Origin: Anaerolineales bacterium
Lineage (GTDB): Bacteria; Chloroflexota; Anaerolineae; Anaerolineales; JABWBV01
Length of the DNA: 64,000 nt
Reading direction: 5' to 3'
NCBI GenBank assembly: GCA_020634875.1
Contig: JACKAX010000003.1
Coordinates: 62,001 to 126,000, forward strand
The position numbers were made by a program, and so were the translations under genes. The first letter of the stretch is position 1; each line of letters starts with the position of its first letter. The notes beneath the pieces were generated by a model. The model saw only the letters and a program-made list of their open reading frames with translations, searched no databases and had not been told where the DNA came from. Shown one piece after another: positions 34,851 through 44,233 of this stretch.

Positions 34851-35396
34851 ATGAATGATCAAGAAATTACTCTCCCCGAAAAGTGTTGTGCAAAGTGTGG
34901 ATTTTTGTATGCTGTGAACAGCATTGCAAGTAATCCATCCGATGAAATAATCGATCCAGATCTTTTAAGACTAAATGGAGGGAAAAGGTATCAAGCAGAT
35001 TTGGCGGCAGAGGAATTAACCCTGAAACCTTACCGACTTGCTGGTGGTGCTGGATTAAGACCAATTAGATGGCAAAGTGTAGATCTAATTGCTTGTCTAC
35101 AAAATAAATTTGACACCATTCACATACATACACGTAAGGCCCACCCTGATTTAAACGCTGTCGAAACTGCCTATCAAACTGTATTCCACGATAGAGCTGA
35201 TTGTTCAGATTTTTTCTCTTACCATCCTGGTTTTTCCGCAAAAGAACATGCTGAAATCCGTTTACAGGAAAAACGAGAAGCCGTTTTAGATGAATATTGG
35301 GAGCGTGACAATTTTCGAGAAAACGTTCTTGGGATAATTACTCTCGTCTTAACAATCGCAAGTATTATCCTTGCCTATTTATATGGGGCGAAATAA
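34851..35396 (+). CDS. Hypothetical protein with CxxC motif and C-terminal membrane helix
   Basis: 181 residues. CAKCGFLY near residue 14 suggests one half of a metal site; residues about 155-178 form a single hydrophobic helix, so the protein is tail-anchored. AT-rich codon use. No recognised family. Confidence 0.55.
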   Translation: MNDQEITLPEKCCAKCGFLYAVNSIASNPSDEIIDPDLLRLNGGKRYQADLAAEELTLKPYRLAGGAGLRPIRWQSVDLIACLQNKFDTIHIHTRKAHPDLNAVETAYQTVFHDRADCSDFFSYHPGFSAKEHAEIRLQEKREAVLDEYWERDNFRENVLGIITLVLTIASIILAYLYGAK

Positions 35397-35438
35397 ACAT
35401 ATTCATTCGCTATAACAGTTAAACAAGAAAACATCGTT

Positions 35439-36788
35439 ATGAATAATCTCAGAGGTTTACCCTCCATAGACAAACTCCTCACCTTCTCCGAATCCCTCCT
35501 CCTCGAATTCGGACGCCCCCTCACCACCGATGCCCTCCGCGCCACGCTCGACGAAACCCGGGTCCACCTCCTCAAATCCGGCGGCGAAGCCCCCGACTCC
35601 GACGCCCTAATCGCCCGCGCCTCCCACCTCCTCCACACCTGGGCCACCCCCACCCTCCACCCCGTCATCAACGCCACCGGCGTCATCATCCACACCAACC
35701 TCGGACGTGCCCCCCTCAGCCGCGCCGCTCTCGACGCCATGCAATCCGCCGCCCTCGGTTACACCAACCTCGAATACGACCTCCCCAAAGGAGCCCGCGG
35801 CTCCCGCTACGACCACGCCGAAGACCTCCTCAAACGCCTCACCGGTGCCGAAGCCGCCCTCGTCGTCAACAACAACGCCGCCGCGGTCATGCTCGTCCTC
35901 TCCGCCCTCGCCAAACGTCGCCGCGTTCTCATCTCCCGCACCCAACTCGTTGAAATCGGCGGCGGCTTCCGCATCCCCGACGTGATGGCCCAATCCGGCG
36001 CAAAACTCGTCGAAATCGGCGCGACCAACCGCGTCCACCTCCGCGACTACGAAACCGCCCTCGCCGAACAACCCATCGCCCTCCTCCTCTCCGCCCATCA
36101 ATCCAACTTCCGTATCCACGGCTTCCACACCGAACCCACCCGCGCCGAACTCGCCGCCCTCGCCCGCGCCCACCACCTCCCCTACGTCGAAGACCTCGGC
36201 TCCGGCACCTTCCTCGATACTGCTCCCTACGGCTTGACCCACGAACCCACTGTCCAAGAATCCCTCGCCGCGGGTGTAGACCTCGTCACCTTCTCCGGCG
36301 ACAAACTCCTAGGCGGCCCCCAGGCGGGCCTCATCGCCGGCCGCGCCGACCTCATCGCCAAACTCAAAAAACACCCCCTCGCCCGCGCCATCCGCGCCGA
36401 CAAACTCACCTACGCCGCCCTCTCCGCCACCCTGCTCCACTACTTAAAAGACGAACCCCTCCGCGAAATCCCCGTCTGGCGGATGATCAGCATGACCCCG
36501 GACACCATCTGTACCCGCGCACAAACCTGGCGCGACGCCCTTTCCGCGGGTGAACTGATCCCCGGCGAATCTACCATCGGCGGCGGCAGCCTCCCCGGAG
36601 AAACGCTCCCCACCACCCTCCTCGCCCTCAAAGTCCCCTCCCCCCAACGTTTTCTCTCCACCCTCCGCCAAGCCACCCCGCCCCTCATCGCCCGCGTCGA
36701 AAACGATCAAGTCGTCCTCGATCCCCGTACGGTATTGGAAGAACAAGACGAAAACCTCCTCCACGCGGTAAAATCCTGCTTAAAATAA
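35439..36788 (+). CDS. selA: L-seryl-tRNA(Sec) selenium transferase
   Basis: 449 residues of the PLP-dependent SelA family, which converts seryl-tRNA(Sec) to selenocysteyl-tRNA(Sec). The PLP lysine is in FSGDKLLGGPQAG (Lys 289); NATGVIIHTNLGRAPLS and EIGATNRVHLRDY are diagnostic. No selB, selD or tRNA-Sec lies in the window. The sense strand is extremely C-rich at synonymous positions. Confidence 0.92.
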   Translation: MNNLRGLPSIDKLLTFSESLLLEFGRPLTTDALRATLDETRVHLLKSGGEAPDSDALIARASHLLHTWATPTLHPVINATGVIIHTNLGRAPLSRAALDAMQSAALGYTNLEYDLPKGARGSRYDHAEDLLKRLTGAEAALVVNNNAAAVMLVLSALAKRRRVLISRTQLVEIGGGFRIPDVMAQSGAKLVEIGATNRVHLRDYETALAEQPIALLLSAHQSNFRIHGFHTEPTRAELAALARAHHLPYVEDLGSGTFLDTAPYGLTHEPTVQESLAAGVDLVTFSGDKLLGGPQAGLIAGRADLIAKLKKHPLARAIRADKLTYAALSATLLHYLKDEPLREIPVWRMISMTPDTICTRAQTWRDALSAGELIPGESTIGGGSLPGETLPTTLLALKVPSPQRFLSTLRQATPPLIARVENDQVVLDPRTVLEEQDENLLHAVKSCLK

Positions 36789-36828
36789 TTCGAGAAAATT
36801 TGCGATAATTCGTGTCAAAAGGAAAACT

Positions 36829-38079
36829 ATGAAATCCGACCTCGACCGCCTCATGCAAGAAAACGATATTGACGCTCTCCTCATTACCGGGCCTGGGCAA
36901 CACAACCCTGCCATGTACTATATGACCGGCGGTGCCTTCCTCACCCACGCCGACCTCATCAAACCCCGCGGCGCGGACCCCATCCTCTTCCACGGCGCCA
37001 TGGAACGTGATGAAGCAGCAAAAAGCGGTCTCACCACCATCAACAACAGCAAATACAACTTCAAAGAACTCCTCGAAGAAGCCCGGGGCGACCGCATCCT
37101 CGCCTCCACCCTGCGCTACAAACGTATGCTCACCGATGCAGGGGTCACCTCCGGGCGCGTTTCCCTCTACGGAAAAACGGAACTTAACAGCGCCTTTGGC
37201 ACCTTCACCCGGCTGGAAAAAACCATGCCCGGCCTCGAACTCATTGGCGAACAAGCTGGAAATTCTATTCTGTTGCAAGCGATGGCCACCAAAGACGAAG
37301 CCGAAATCGCACGCATCCGCCGCATGGGGAAAATCACCACTGAAGTCGTTGGCATGACTGCTGATTTTCTCAGTTCCCACCTCGCAAAAAATGGTGTTCT
37401 CGTCAAGGCAGATGGGCAACCCCTCACCATTGGCGAGGTCAAAAGCCAGATCAACCTGTGGATTGTCGAACGCGGTGCGGAATTCCCCGAAGGCTTCATC
37501 TTCGCCATCGGGCGGGACGCGGGCGTCCCCCACAGTGTTGGCACGGCGAGTGACCCCATCGAACTTGGCAAAACAATTGTTTTTGACATCTTTCCCTGTG
37601 AGGCAGGTGGTGGTTACTACTATGATTTCACCCGCACCTGGAGTCTTGGTTACGCCCCCGATGGCGTTGAAGCCCTGTATGATGATGTCCGTACCACTTA
37701 CGACACGATCATGGGCGAACTTAAACTCAACGAGTCCACCTCCGTTTATCAGGAACGCACTTGCGATTTGTTCGAAGCCAATAACCACGCAACCATTCGG
37801 AAAAATCCCCAGACCCAAGAAGGATACGTTCACTCGCTTGGGCACGGCCTTGGCTTGCACATCCACGAAGCCCCCTGGTTCCGCGGCAAAGAACATGCCA
37901 CTGAAAAAGACATCCTCACCCCCGGCGCTGTCATGACCGTCGAACCTGGTCTGTACTACCCCGAAAAAGGCATGGGTGTCCGGCTCGAAGATACCGTCTG
38001 GGTCCGCCCGGATGGGGGAATGGAAATCCTGGCAGAGTATCCGTTGGATTTGATTCTCCCCGTCAAAGGAACAAACTAG
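36829..38079 (+). CDS. M24-family metallopeptidase (aminopeptidase P-like)
   Basis: 416 residues, creatinase-like N-domain then pita-bread domain. Metal ligands are visible as D of FDIFP, D of YYDFTRTW, H of [10 protein letters not shown] of TVEPGLYYP and E of RLEDTVWV. Cuts Xaa-Pro or a similar bond, or is a related hydrolase. No signal peptide. Confidence 0.85.
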   Translation: MKSDLDRLMQENDIDALLITGPGQHNPAMYYMTGGAFLTHADLIKPRGADPILFHGAMERDEAAKSGLTTINNSKYNFKELLEEARGDRILASTLRYKRMLTDAGVTSGRVSLYGKTELNSAFGTFTRLEKTMPGLELIGEQAGNSILLQAMATKDEAEIARIRRMGKITTEVVGMTADFLSSHLAKNGVLVKADGQPLTIGEVKSQINLWIVERGAEFPEGFIFAIGRDAGVPHSVGTASDPIELGKTIVFDIFPCEAGGGYYYDFTRTWSLGYAPDGVEALYDDVRTTYDTIMGELKLNESTSVYQERTCDLFEANNHATIRKNPQTQEGYVHSLGHGLGLHIHEAPWFRGKEHATEKDILTPGAVMTVEPGLYYPEKGMGVRLEDTVWVRPDGGMEILAEYPLDLILPVKGTN

Positions 38080-38087
38080 AAAATCCC

Positions 38088-38172
38088 ATGAGTTCCGACA
38101 AATTCCCATAAGTTCCCAGGAATTCCACGGAACTTGTAGGAACTCATCGGAAATCTGGGAACTGGAAGGAAC
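38088..38172. repeat. Spacer of degenerate TTCCCA words
   Basis: AAATTCCCATAAGTTCCC-type words and their inverted forms GGAACTC, GGGAACT repeat through the whole spacer between the M24 and tsaD genes. Confidence 0.55.
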
Positions 38173-38178
38173 AACCCT

Positions 38179-39207
38179 ATGCCCACTCGAATTCTTGGCA
38201 TTGAAAGTTCATGCGATGAAACGGCGGCGGCAATTGTAGAAGATGGACGCGTGATCCACTCGAACGTGGTTGCCTCGCAGGTCGAAATCCATGCGAAATA
38301 CGGAGGGGTGTTTCCCGAGGTCGCCTCGCGGCAGCACATCATCACCATCCACGCGATTGTGGACGAGGCCCTCAAGCAAGCCCACCTCAGCCTGGGGGAT
38401 GTGGACGCGATCGCAGTCACGCGCGGGCCAGGGCTGCCGGGGTCGCTCGTGGTAGGGATCAATATGGCAAAAGGGTTGGTGTTGGGGAGTGGCAAACCCC
38501 TTATCGGGGTCAATCACCTGGAAGGGCATCTGTATTCCGCGTGGCTCGCCCGCGCGGGCGCTGATCCTGTGCCCCAACCAGAATTCCCGCTCCTGGCGCT
38601 GATCGTCTCCGGTGGGCATACGGAATTGATTTTGATGCGCGATCATCTCACCTACGAACGATTGGGTGGCACGCTCGACGATGCAGCGGGGGAGGCGTTT
38701 GATAAAGTGGCGCGGTTGGTGGGGCTGGGTTATCCTGGCGGGCCAGCGATTCAAAAAGCGGCACAGGGTGGGAATCCCTTAAGTTTCAAATTCCCCCGTG
38801 CGTGGATGGAAGGGACGTGGGATTTTTCGTTTAGCGGCTTGAAAACCGCAGTTTTGCGTGAAGTACGGGGTTTGGAAGAAAAAGGGAAAGTGCTTCCCGT
38901 TGCGGATATGGCGGCAAGTTTTCAGTCGGCAGTGGTAGAAGTCTTGGTAGTCAAAACCATCGAAGCGGCGAAAAAGTTTGGGGCAAAGGGCGTTGTAGTT
39001 GCCGGAGGGGTCTCGGCAAATTCGGAATTGCGGAAATCGTTTGGGATGCGGACACTGCTTCCGGTACATATTCCCCCACTGTTTTTGTGTACAGACAATG
39101 CGGCGATGATCGCAGGTGCGGGATATTTTCGGTTTATGCGAGGCCAACGGGATGACTTAGGTTTTGATGCCCTGCCGAACTGGCCTTTGACCGAACTTTT
39201 AACCTAA
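38179..39207 (+). CDS. tsaD: tRNA N6-adenosine threonylcarbamoyltransferase
   Basis: 342 residues. Start ILGIESSCDETAAAIV, metal site NHLEGH near 115 and the ASKHA ATPase segments SGGHTEL and GGVSAN are all standard for TsaD (Kae1). It transfers threonylcarbamoyl to A37 of ANN-decoding tRNAs, using threonylcarbamoyl-AMP made by TsaC. Tail to tail with tsaC. Confidence 0.95.
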   Translation: MPTRILGIESSCDETAAAIVEDGRVIHSNVVASQVEIHAKYGGVFPEVASRQHIITIHAIVDEALKQAHLSLGDVDAIAVTRGPGLPGSLVVGINMAKGLVLGSGKPLIGVNHLEGHLYSAWLARAGADPVPQPEFPLLALIVSGGHTELILMRDHLTYERLGGTLDDAAGEAFDKVARLVGLGYPGGPAIQKAAQGGNPLSFKFPRAWMEGTWDFSFSGLKTAVLREVRGLEEKGKVLPVADMAASFQSAVVEVLVVKTIEAAKKFGAKGVVVAGGVSANSELRKSFGMRTLLPVHIPPLFLCTDNAAMIAGAGYFRFMRGQRDDLGFDALPNWPLTELLT

Positions 39208-39244
39208 AAGCCGCACTTCAGGGGTTTCCTGTGTGCGGCTTTTT
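39206..39244. terminator. Bidirectional terminator between tsaD and tsaC
   Basis: AAAAGCCGCAC ... GTGCGGCTTTTT around CAGGGGTTTCCTG. Confidence 0.85.
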
Positions 39245-39325
39245 GGGGAGGAGGATGTATCTCTATTATCCTCGGGGAAATAAACATCGTATGAAGATGA
39301 GTTAAAGGTTTCGTGAGAGGGGAAA

Positions 39326-39952
39326 TCAGACAGGTTTTTCAAGAAGTTTTTGAATATCGCGAATAGAAATAGGCCCTGGACGGAGAACGCTGGGTTCGGG
39401 GGTGGTGCAATCTACCACGGTGGAGGGAATACCACCGGGGGAGCGGCCCCCATCAATGATCAGATGAATCCGCCCACCAAGTTGCTCCATGACTTCTTTG
39501 GCAGTGTTTGTATTCTTTTCGCCGGAGCGGTTGGCAGAGGTAACGGCTAATGGCCCGGCCATTGCTAAGAGTTTAAGTGCAACCGGGTGATCTGGCACGC
39601 GAACCCCCACCGTGGGGAGTGGGGAGATCGAGTCGGGAACGTTGAGGTGCTTTTGGACAACCAGGGTTAGAGGCCCTGGCCAATAGGTTTCGGCAAGTTG
39701 GAGGCTGACTTCGCTGAGGTTTTGGGCTACCTGGGCAAGTTGTTCTGTCCCGGTGAGAAGAATGGCAATGGCCTTTTCGTGGCTCCGGCCTTTGGCAATG
39801 TACAGGCGATCCACACTGGCAGCATCGAAAGCGAGGGAACCCAATCCGTAAATGGTGTCGGTGGGGAAAGCAACCATGCCACCGTTCCGTAGAATATCTA
39901 CGGCATGGCGCAAAGTGTAAGGATCGTTGGCGGAAAGGAGAGATGTTTTCAT
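39326..39952 (-). CDS. tsaC: Threonylcarbamoyl-AMP synthase
   Basis: 208 residues of the TsaC/Sua5/YrdC family. GGMVAFPTDTIYGLG, KGRSHEKAIAIL and SANRSGEKN line the ATP/threonine/bicarbonate site. Makes threonylcarbamoyl-AMP for TsaD. Third gene of prfA-prmC-tsaC, 7 nt after the prmC stop; start ATG 39952 chosen for spacing and the conserved N-terminus. Confidence 0.93.
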   Translation of the reverse strand: MKTSLLSANDPYTLRHAVDILRNGGMVAFPTDTIYGLGSLAFDAASVDRLYIAKGRSHEKAIAILLTGTEQLAQVAQNLSEVSLQLAETYWPGPLTLVVQKHLNVPDSISPLPTVGVRVPDHPVALKLLAMAGPLAVTSANRSGEKNTNTAKEVMEQLGGRIHLIIDGGRSPGGIPSTVVDCTTPEPSVLRPGPISIRDIQKLLEKPV

Positions 39953-39959
39953 AAGCAAA

Positions 39960-40898
39960 TCAGCGAGCAACCAACCGAATTTCGACTGAAGGTGTTTGGA
40001 TAGAAAGTAATCGGTCGTATCCTGCAAGATCGGGATAGAGCCGGATGTCAGCGTCGGGATAATGTTGGCGGGCGAGGGCGGTGACGGACGCGCCCTGGGT
40101 AGCTTCGATTTCCAACAGGATTAACCCGCCTGGGGCAAGACGGGTTGCGGTTTGAGCCAGTAAACGGCGGATGAGGGTCAATCCGTCGGGGCCGCCATTG
40201 AGGGCGAGGGTGGGTTCGCGCCCGTATACATCGAGAGTGTGGAGGGTGGCGGTGGGGATGTAGGGGAGGTTGGCGGTAATGAGGGTGAGTGGGGCGTGGG
40301 GAGTGGCTGGGGGAGAATGGCGGGGGGCAAGTAAATCGGCTTCGAGGAAGGTAATGCGGTCGGAGACTTGGTGGAGGGCAGCGTTTTGACGGGCGAGGGC
40401 GAGGGCGGCGGGGGAGAGGTCGGTCGCGAGGATGTGGAGTTGGGGACAGTTTACCGCGAGGGATATGGCGATACAGCCGGAGCCGGTGCCAATGTCAGCG
40501 GCTTGAAGGTCTTCATCCCTGAGAAAATGTTTTAGCCACTCTAAAGCGGTTTCAACGAGAAGTTCCGTTTCCGGGCGCGGGATGAGCACTTCAGGGGTGA
40601 CTTTGAATTTTAGGCCGAAAAATTCCCATTCGCCGAGTACGTAGGGAAGGGGGAGACCGTTTTCGAGTTGTTGGAGGGTCTGTTCGAGATGGGCGGCTTC
40701 GGTTGGGGTGAGGGGGGCTTCGGGGTGGGCGAGGAGCCACGCGCGGGGGTGGCCGGTAACGTGGGCGAGGAGAACCTGAGCGTCGAGCGCGGGAGTGTCG
40801 GTGTGAGGGGCGAGACGAGATTTAATGGCTAATTGTGAATGGCCAATTGTCAATTGGGAATGAAGGGATTCATTAACCATTGGACATTGACCATTCAC
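39960..40898 (-). CDS. prmC: Release-factor glutamine methyltransferase
   Basis: 312 residues. SAM site ADIGTGSGCIAIS; the catalytic NPPY motif is NLPY here (ANLPYIP), a variant I regard as functional but less common. It methylates the GGQ glutamine of release factors. The first 26 residues are unusual: they translate spacer words (SQLTIGHSQLAIK) and replace the normal N-terminal helix start. Its ATG is 5 nt after the prfA stop. Confidence 0.92.
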   Translation of the reverse strand: MNGQCPMVNESLHSQLTIGHSQLAIKSRLAPHTDTPALDAQVLLAHVTGHPRAWLLAHPEAPLTPTEAAHLEQTLQQLENGLPLPYVLGEWEFFGLKFKVTPEVLIPRPETELLVETALEWLKHFLRDEDLQAADIGTGSGCIAISLAVNCPQLHILATDLSPAALALARQNAALHQVSDRITFLEADLLAPRHSPPATPHAPLTLITANLPYIPTATLHTLDVYGREPTLALNGGPDGLTLIRRLLAQTATRLAPGGLILLEIEATQGASVTALARQHYPDADIRLYPDLAGYDRLLSIQTPSVEIRLVAR

Positions 40899-40902
40899 AA
40901 TA
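40825..40902. repeat. TTGACAATTG/CAATTGTC words overlapping the prmC start
   Basis: AATTGTGAATGGCCAATTGT and CAATTGGGAATG with inverted partners (CATTGGACATTG, ACCATTCACAAT). The array covers the prmC initiation region and its first codons. Confidence 0.7.
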
Positions 40903-40903
40903 T

Positions 40904-41971
40904 TCAGTTATCTAGTCCGGCCGCGGCGAGGCGTTCGGCTTCGTCGCGGGTGGCGAGTTCGTCAATAAACTGCTCAATGTCGCCATCCATCACAACTGGG
41001 AGATTGTACGAGGAGAGGTTGATGCGATGGTCGGTGACGCGGGATTGGGGATAGTTGTAGGTGCGGATTTTTTCGGAGCGGTCGCCACTGCCGACTTGGG
41101 AGCGGCGTTCGGAGTCGATTTCATTGCGGCGTTTTTCTTCTTCGATTTCGTACAGGCGGGCGCGGAGAATGCTCATGGCCCGAAGCCGGTTTTGAGTCTG
41201 CGAGCGTTCATCCTGGCAGGTGACAATAATGCCAGTGGGGAGGTGCAGCAAACGGATGGCTGTAGCGTTCTTTTGTACGTTTTGCCCGCCTGCCCCTGCG
41301 GATTTGAACACGTCCATGCGGATGTCACCGGGGGGGATGTCCACTTCCACTTCGTCCACTTCGGCGAGGACAGCGACGGTGGCGGTGGAGGTGTGGATGC
41401 GGCCCTGGGATTCGGTAACGGGGACCCGTTGGACGCGGTGGACGCCGGATTCGTATTTGAGCCGGGAAAAGGCGCCGTTGCCTTTGATCATAAAGACGAT
41501 TTCTTTGTAGCCACCCACACCGGTTTCGTTTTCGTCGAGGATTTCGGTTTTCCAGCGTTGGCGTTCGGCATAGCGAGTGTACATGCGGAAGAGATCGGCG
41601 GCGAAGATGCCCGCTTCATCGCCGCCTGCTCCGGCCCGGATTTCGACGATGACGTTGCGGTCGTCGCGGGGGTCTTTGGGGAGAAGCATGGCTTTGATTT
41701 CGTGTTCGAATTGGGCGACTTTGGGTTCGAGTTCTTCGATTTCCAGTGCGGCGAGATCAGCCATTTCGGCATCGTCGCCGTTGACCAGCTCTTGGGCTTG
41801 AGCCAGATTCTCGAGCGCCTGGCGGTATTCCCGGCCTTTTTGAACAAGGGGTTCAATTTCGGAGCGTTCGCGGCTGAGGGTGGCGATTTTTTCGTAATCG
41901 CCCCCACTTTCGGCGAGTTCTTCGTCTATTTCGTGTAAACGCGTTTCAATAATTTGGATTTTGTCGAGCAT
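40904..41971 (-). CDS. prfA: Peptide chain release factor 1
   Basis: 355 residues. GGQ motif in GAGGQNVQKNATA; tripeptide anticodon PVT in RVPVTESQGRIHTS. Recognises UAA and UAG and hydrolyses peptidyl-tRNA. First gene of the operon with prmC, its modifying enzyme. Confidence 0.96.
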   Translation of the reverse strand: MLDKIQIIETRLHEIDEELAESGGDYEKIATLSRERSEIEPLVQKGREYRQALENLAQAQELVNGDDAEMADLAALEIEELEPKVAQFEHEIKAMLLPKDPRDDRNVIVEIRAGAGGDEAGIFAADLFRMYTRYAERQRWKTEILDENETGVGGYKEIVFMIKGNGAFSRLKYESGVHRVQRVPVTESQGRIHTSTATVAVLAEVDEVEVDIPPGDIRMDVFKSAGAGGQNVQKNATAIRLLHLPTGIIVTCQDERSQTQNRLRAMSILRARLYEIEEEKRRNEIDSERRSQVGSGDRSEKIRTYNYPQSRVTDHRINLSSYNLPVVMDGDIEQFIDELATRDEAERLAAAGLDN

Positions 41972-42155
41972 AAAATTGGTTTTCTTAGGGTACTACCGGA
42001 CAGGGAAACTTTTTCTCTAACTCTGAGTAGTTACTTCTCAGTTTAGAAATTGTGCGCGGGGGATTATACCACCCGAAAAGCTGGAGTTCAGCTTTGCGAA
42101 ATATCCTGTAAAAAATGAAGTAAAATTTAGAGACCCTATTTCCAGGAAAAACACC

Positions 42156-43610
42156 ATGAACATCCTTTCCATTTCTGCCGAAGTTGCTCCTTTCGCCAAA
42201 ACGGGTGGGCTTGCCGACGTGTGCGGTGCATTGCCCAAATATATTCGTAACCTGGGCCACGATGTGCGTGTGGTCATGCCTGCTTACCAAAAAATCGAAC
42301 ACGAATATCACACGACGAATAAGTACAACCTGGAATCGCTTCCCGGTCAGTTGTGGGTGCCCACCGGATCGGGTGTATACCCTGCCGGGGTGTTCCGCGG
42401 TAACCTCCCTGGAACGGATGTGCCCGCGTATTTCATCGCGGAGTGGAACATGTTTGGACGTTCTCAAATTTATGGGTACAGTGACGATGCATACCGGTTC
42501 GCCTTCTTTTGTAAGGCTGTGATTGAACTCCTCCGCGCATTGGATTGGCGGCCAGACATCGTTCACGCCCACGACTGGCACGCGGCCCCGATTATCACGT
42601 GGCTCGCCACAGCTGGGACGGTAGACCAATGGTTCCGCAACATCCCTACGGTGTTTACCATCCACAACCTGGCGCACCAGGGGCGCACAAATTGGAAGAT
42701 TTTCGATTATATGCAATTGCAAACCTTCTCGCTCGCGGAAGAAGGGTATGAAGAAGTGAATTTCATGGCGCGCGGCATCCAACATGCTACGATGATCAAT
42801 ACCGTCAGCCCCACTTACGCCCGCGAGATCATGACCCCTGAATATGGCGCAAACCTGGACAAACTGCTCCACTCACGTGCGTTCGATGTTCACGGTATTT
42901 TGAACGGGATTGACACCGACGTCTGGAACCCGGCCACAGACCCGTACATCGCCCACAAGTTTGACGTGGATACTCTCGGTGACAAGGTTTTCAATAAGCG
43001 AGAACTCCAGGCGCGGGCGGGCCTGCCCCAACGGGATGATATTCCCCTCATTGCAATGGTTTCCCGGCTGGATTTCCAAAAAGGGCTGGATTTGACGGGG
43101 CACGCGATCCACAATTTGCTCAATAATTACGGTGGGGGCGAAGCGCAGTTTATTGTGTTAGGAACGGGGGCGGATGAGTACGAACAGATGTTTATCCGGC
43201 TTGCTGATTATCACAAAGACAAAATGCGGGCTTACATGACTTATGATGCCATGCTATCCCAACTGATTTACGCTGGGGCGGACATGTTCTTGATGCCTTC
43301 GCGCTTTGAACCGTGCGGGCTGGGGCAGATGATTGCCATGCGGTATGGCACCGTGCCTGTCGTGCGTGCCACGGGTGGGCTGGCGGATACCGTCCACGAC
43401 GGGTATACCGGCTTCACTTTCTACGACTACAACTCGGACGCGCTATGGGATGCCCTCTACCGCGCTGTGCAGGCTTATCATTACGACCCGCCTCGCTGGC
43501 GCAACATTCAACAAAACGCCATGCGCTTGGATTTATCTTGGGAGAAATCTGCCGAACGTTATGCTGAAATCTATGCCTGGGCACAAGCTCGTGCCCGCGG
43601 GTGGGGTTAA
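42156..43610 (+). CDS. glgA: Glycogen synthase (GT5)
   Basis: 484 residues. N-terminal substrate loop AEVAPFAKTGGLADV and C-terminal FEPCGLGQMIAMRYG are diagnostic of ADP-glucose glycogen/starch synthases. No other glycogen gene is adjacent. Confidence 0.93.
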   Translation: MNILSISAEVAPFAKTGGLADVCGALPKYIRNLGHDVRVVMPAYQKIEHEYHTTNKYNLESLPGQLWVPTGSGVYPAGVFRGNLPGTDVPAYFIAEWNMFGRSQIYGYSDDAYRFAFFCKAVIELLRALDWRPDIVHAHDWHAAPIITWLATAGTVDQWFRNIPTVFTIHNLAHQGRTNWKIFDYMQLQTFSLAEEGYEEVNFMARGIQHATMINTVSPTYAREIMTPEYGANLDKLLHSRAFDVHGILNGIDTDVWNPATDPYIAHKFDVDTLGDKVFNKRELQARAGLPQRDDIPLIAMVSRLDFQKGLDLTGHAIHNLLNNYGGGEAQFIVLGTGADEYEQMFIRLADYHKDKMRAYMTYDAMLSQLIYAGADMFLMPSRFEPCGLGQMIAMRYGTVPVVRATGGLADTVHDGYTGFTFYDYNSDALWDALYRAVQAYHYDPPRWRNIQQNAMRLDLSWEKSAERYAEIYAWAQARARGWG

Positions 43611-43632
43611 ACATGCGCGTCTGGGCGAATAG

Positions 43633-44103
43633 ATGATAGATGACTCTTGGCTTCCTACCCTTTGGAGCCTAATTTTTGTGGTTATTTTGGGCGTTTGGAG
43701 TTGGCTGATTTATCGCCTCTATGGTGGGCTAATGAGTAAGCATTGGCTCAAAGTCTCTGCAAAGATCACCCGTTCGGAAGTCAAAAGGGAGACCGTTTTT
43801 GGGTTTGGAATGCCCAAACAACTTACCTACCCGGAAATTGCCTTTAAATATTTGGTCAATGGCAAGTGGTACACCTCTAAAAATTTCTCCTTTTCTCTTT
43901 TGCGCCCTGCTGCCGATGAAGTGGTGGAAAAATATCCCTTAAACGCGCTTGTTCGGGTAGTTTACCATCCCCTCCTACCTGGTCTTGCTGTGTTGGATCC
44001 CGGCCTCCCTCTTAATGAAGCCCTATTTCTAGCGTTTTGTTTTGTTTGGACAAGTGTCATGGTTATCGCAGGGGGCTGGCTTATCTACTCCAACTGGCTT
44101 TGA
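43633..44103 (+). CDS. DUF3592 membrane protein
   Basis: 156 residues. Two membrane helices at the ends (about 8-28 and 130-152) flank a beta-domain with FKYLVNGKWYTSKNF and VRVVYHP typical of DUF3592. Function unknown; 22 nt after glgA. Confidence 0.7.
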   Translation: MIDDSWLPTLWSLIFVVILGVWSWLIYRLYGGLMSKHWLKVSAKITRSEVKRETVFGFGMPKQLTYPEIAFKYLVNGKWYTSKNFSFSLLRPAADEVVEKYPLNALVRVVYHPLLPGLAVLDPGLPLNEALFLAFCFVWTSVMVIAGGWLIYSNWL

Positions 44104-44233
44104 CTGGAACCATCCCATGGGTTCCAACGTTTCACACATACCCCCTTAATCAACCCCTGATACAATCCTCGTTTGAATTCTTTTCAAGAATGGTCCCTCT
44201 CTAACCATTCTTTCCATTTGAGTTTCATAACTT

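Noticed and set aside
35607..36257. Long open frame on the minus strand inside selA
   Set aside because: It is the mirror of a C-rich gene; its Gly/Val/Asp/Glu-rich product looks like no protein, and selA is certain.
35439..36788. Selenoprotein gene next to selA
   Set aside because: I saw no frame with an in-frame TGA at a conserved Cys position near it.
36685..38109. 474-codon open frame on the minus strand over the M24 gene
   Set aside because: Explained by codon bias of the M24 gene, whose metal ligands are all in place.
40999..41940. Long plus-strand open frame over prfA
   Set aside because: Shadow of prfA; no ribosome site and Gly/Phe/Asp-rich nonsense.
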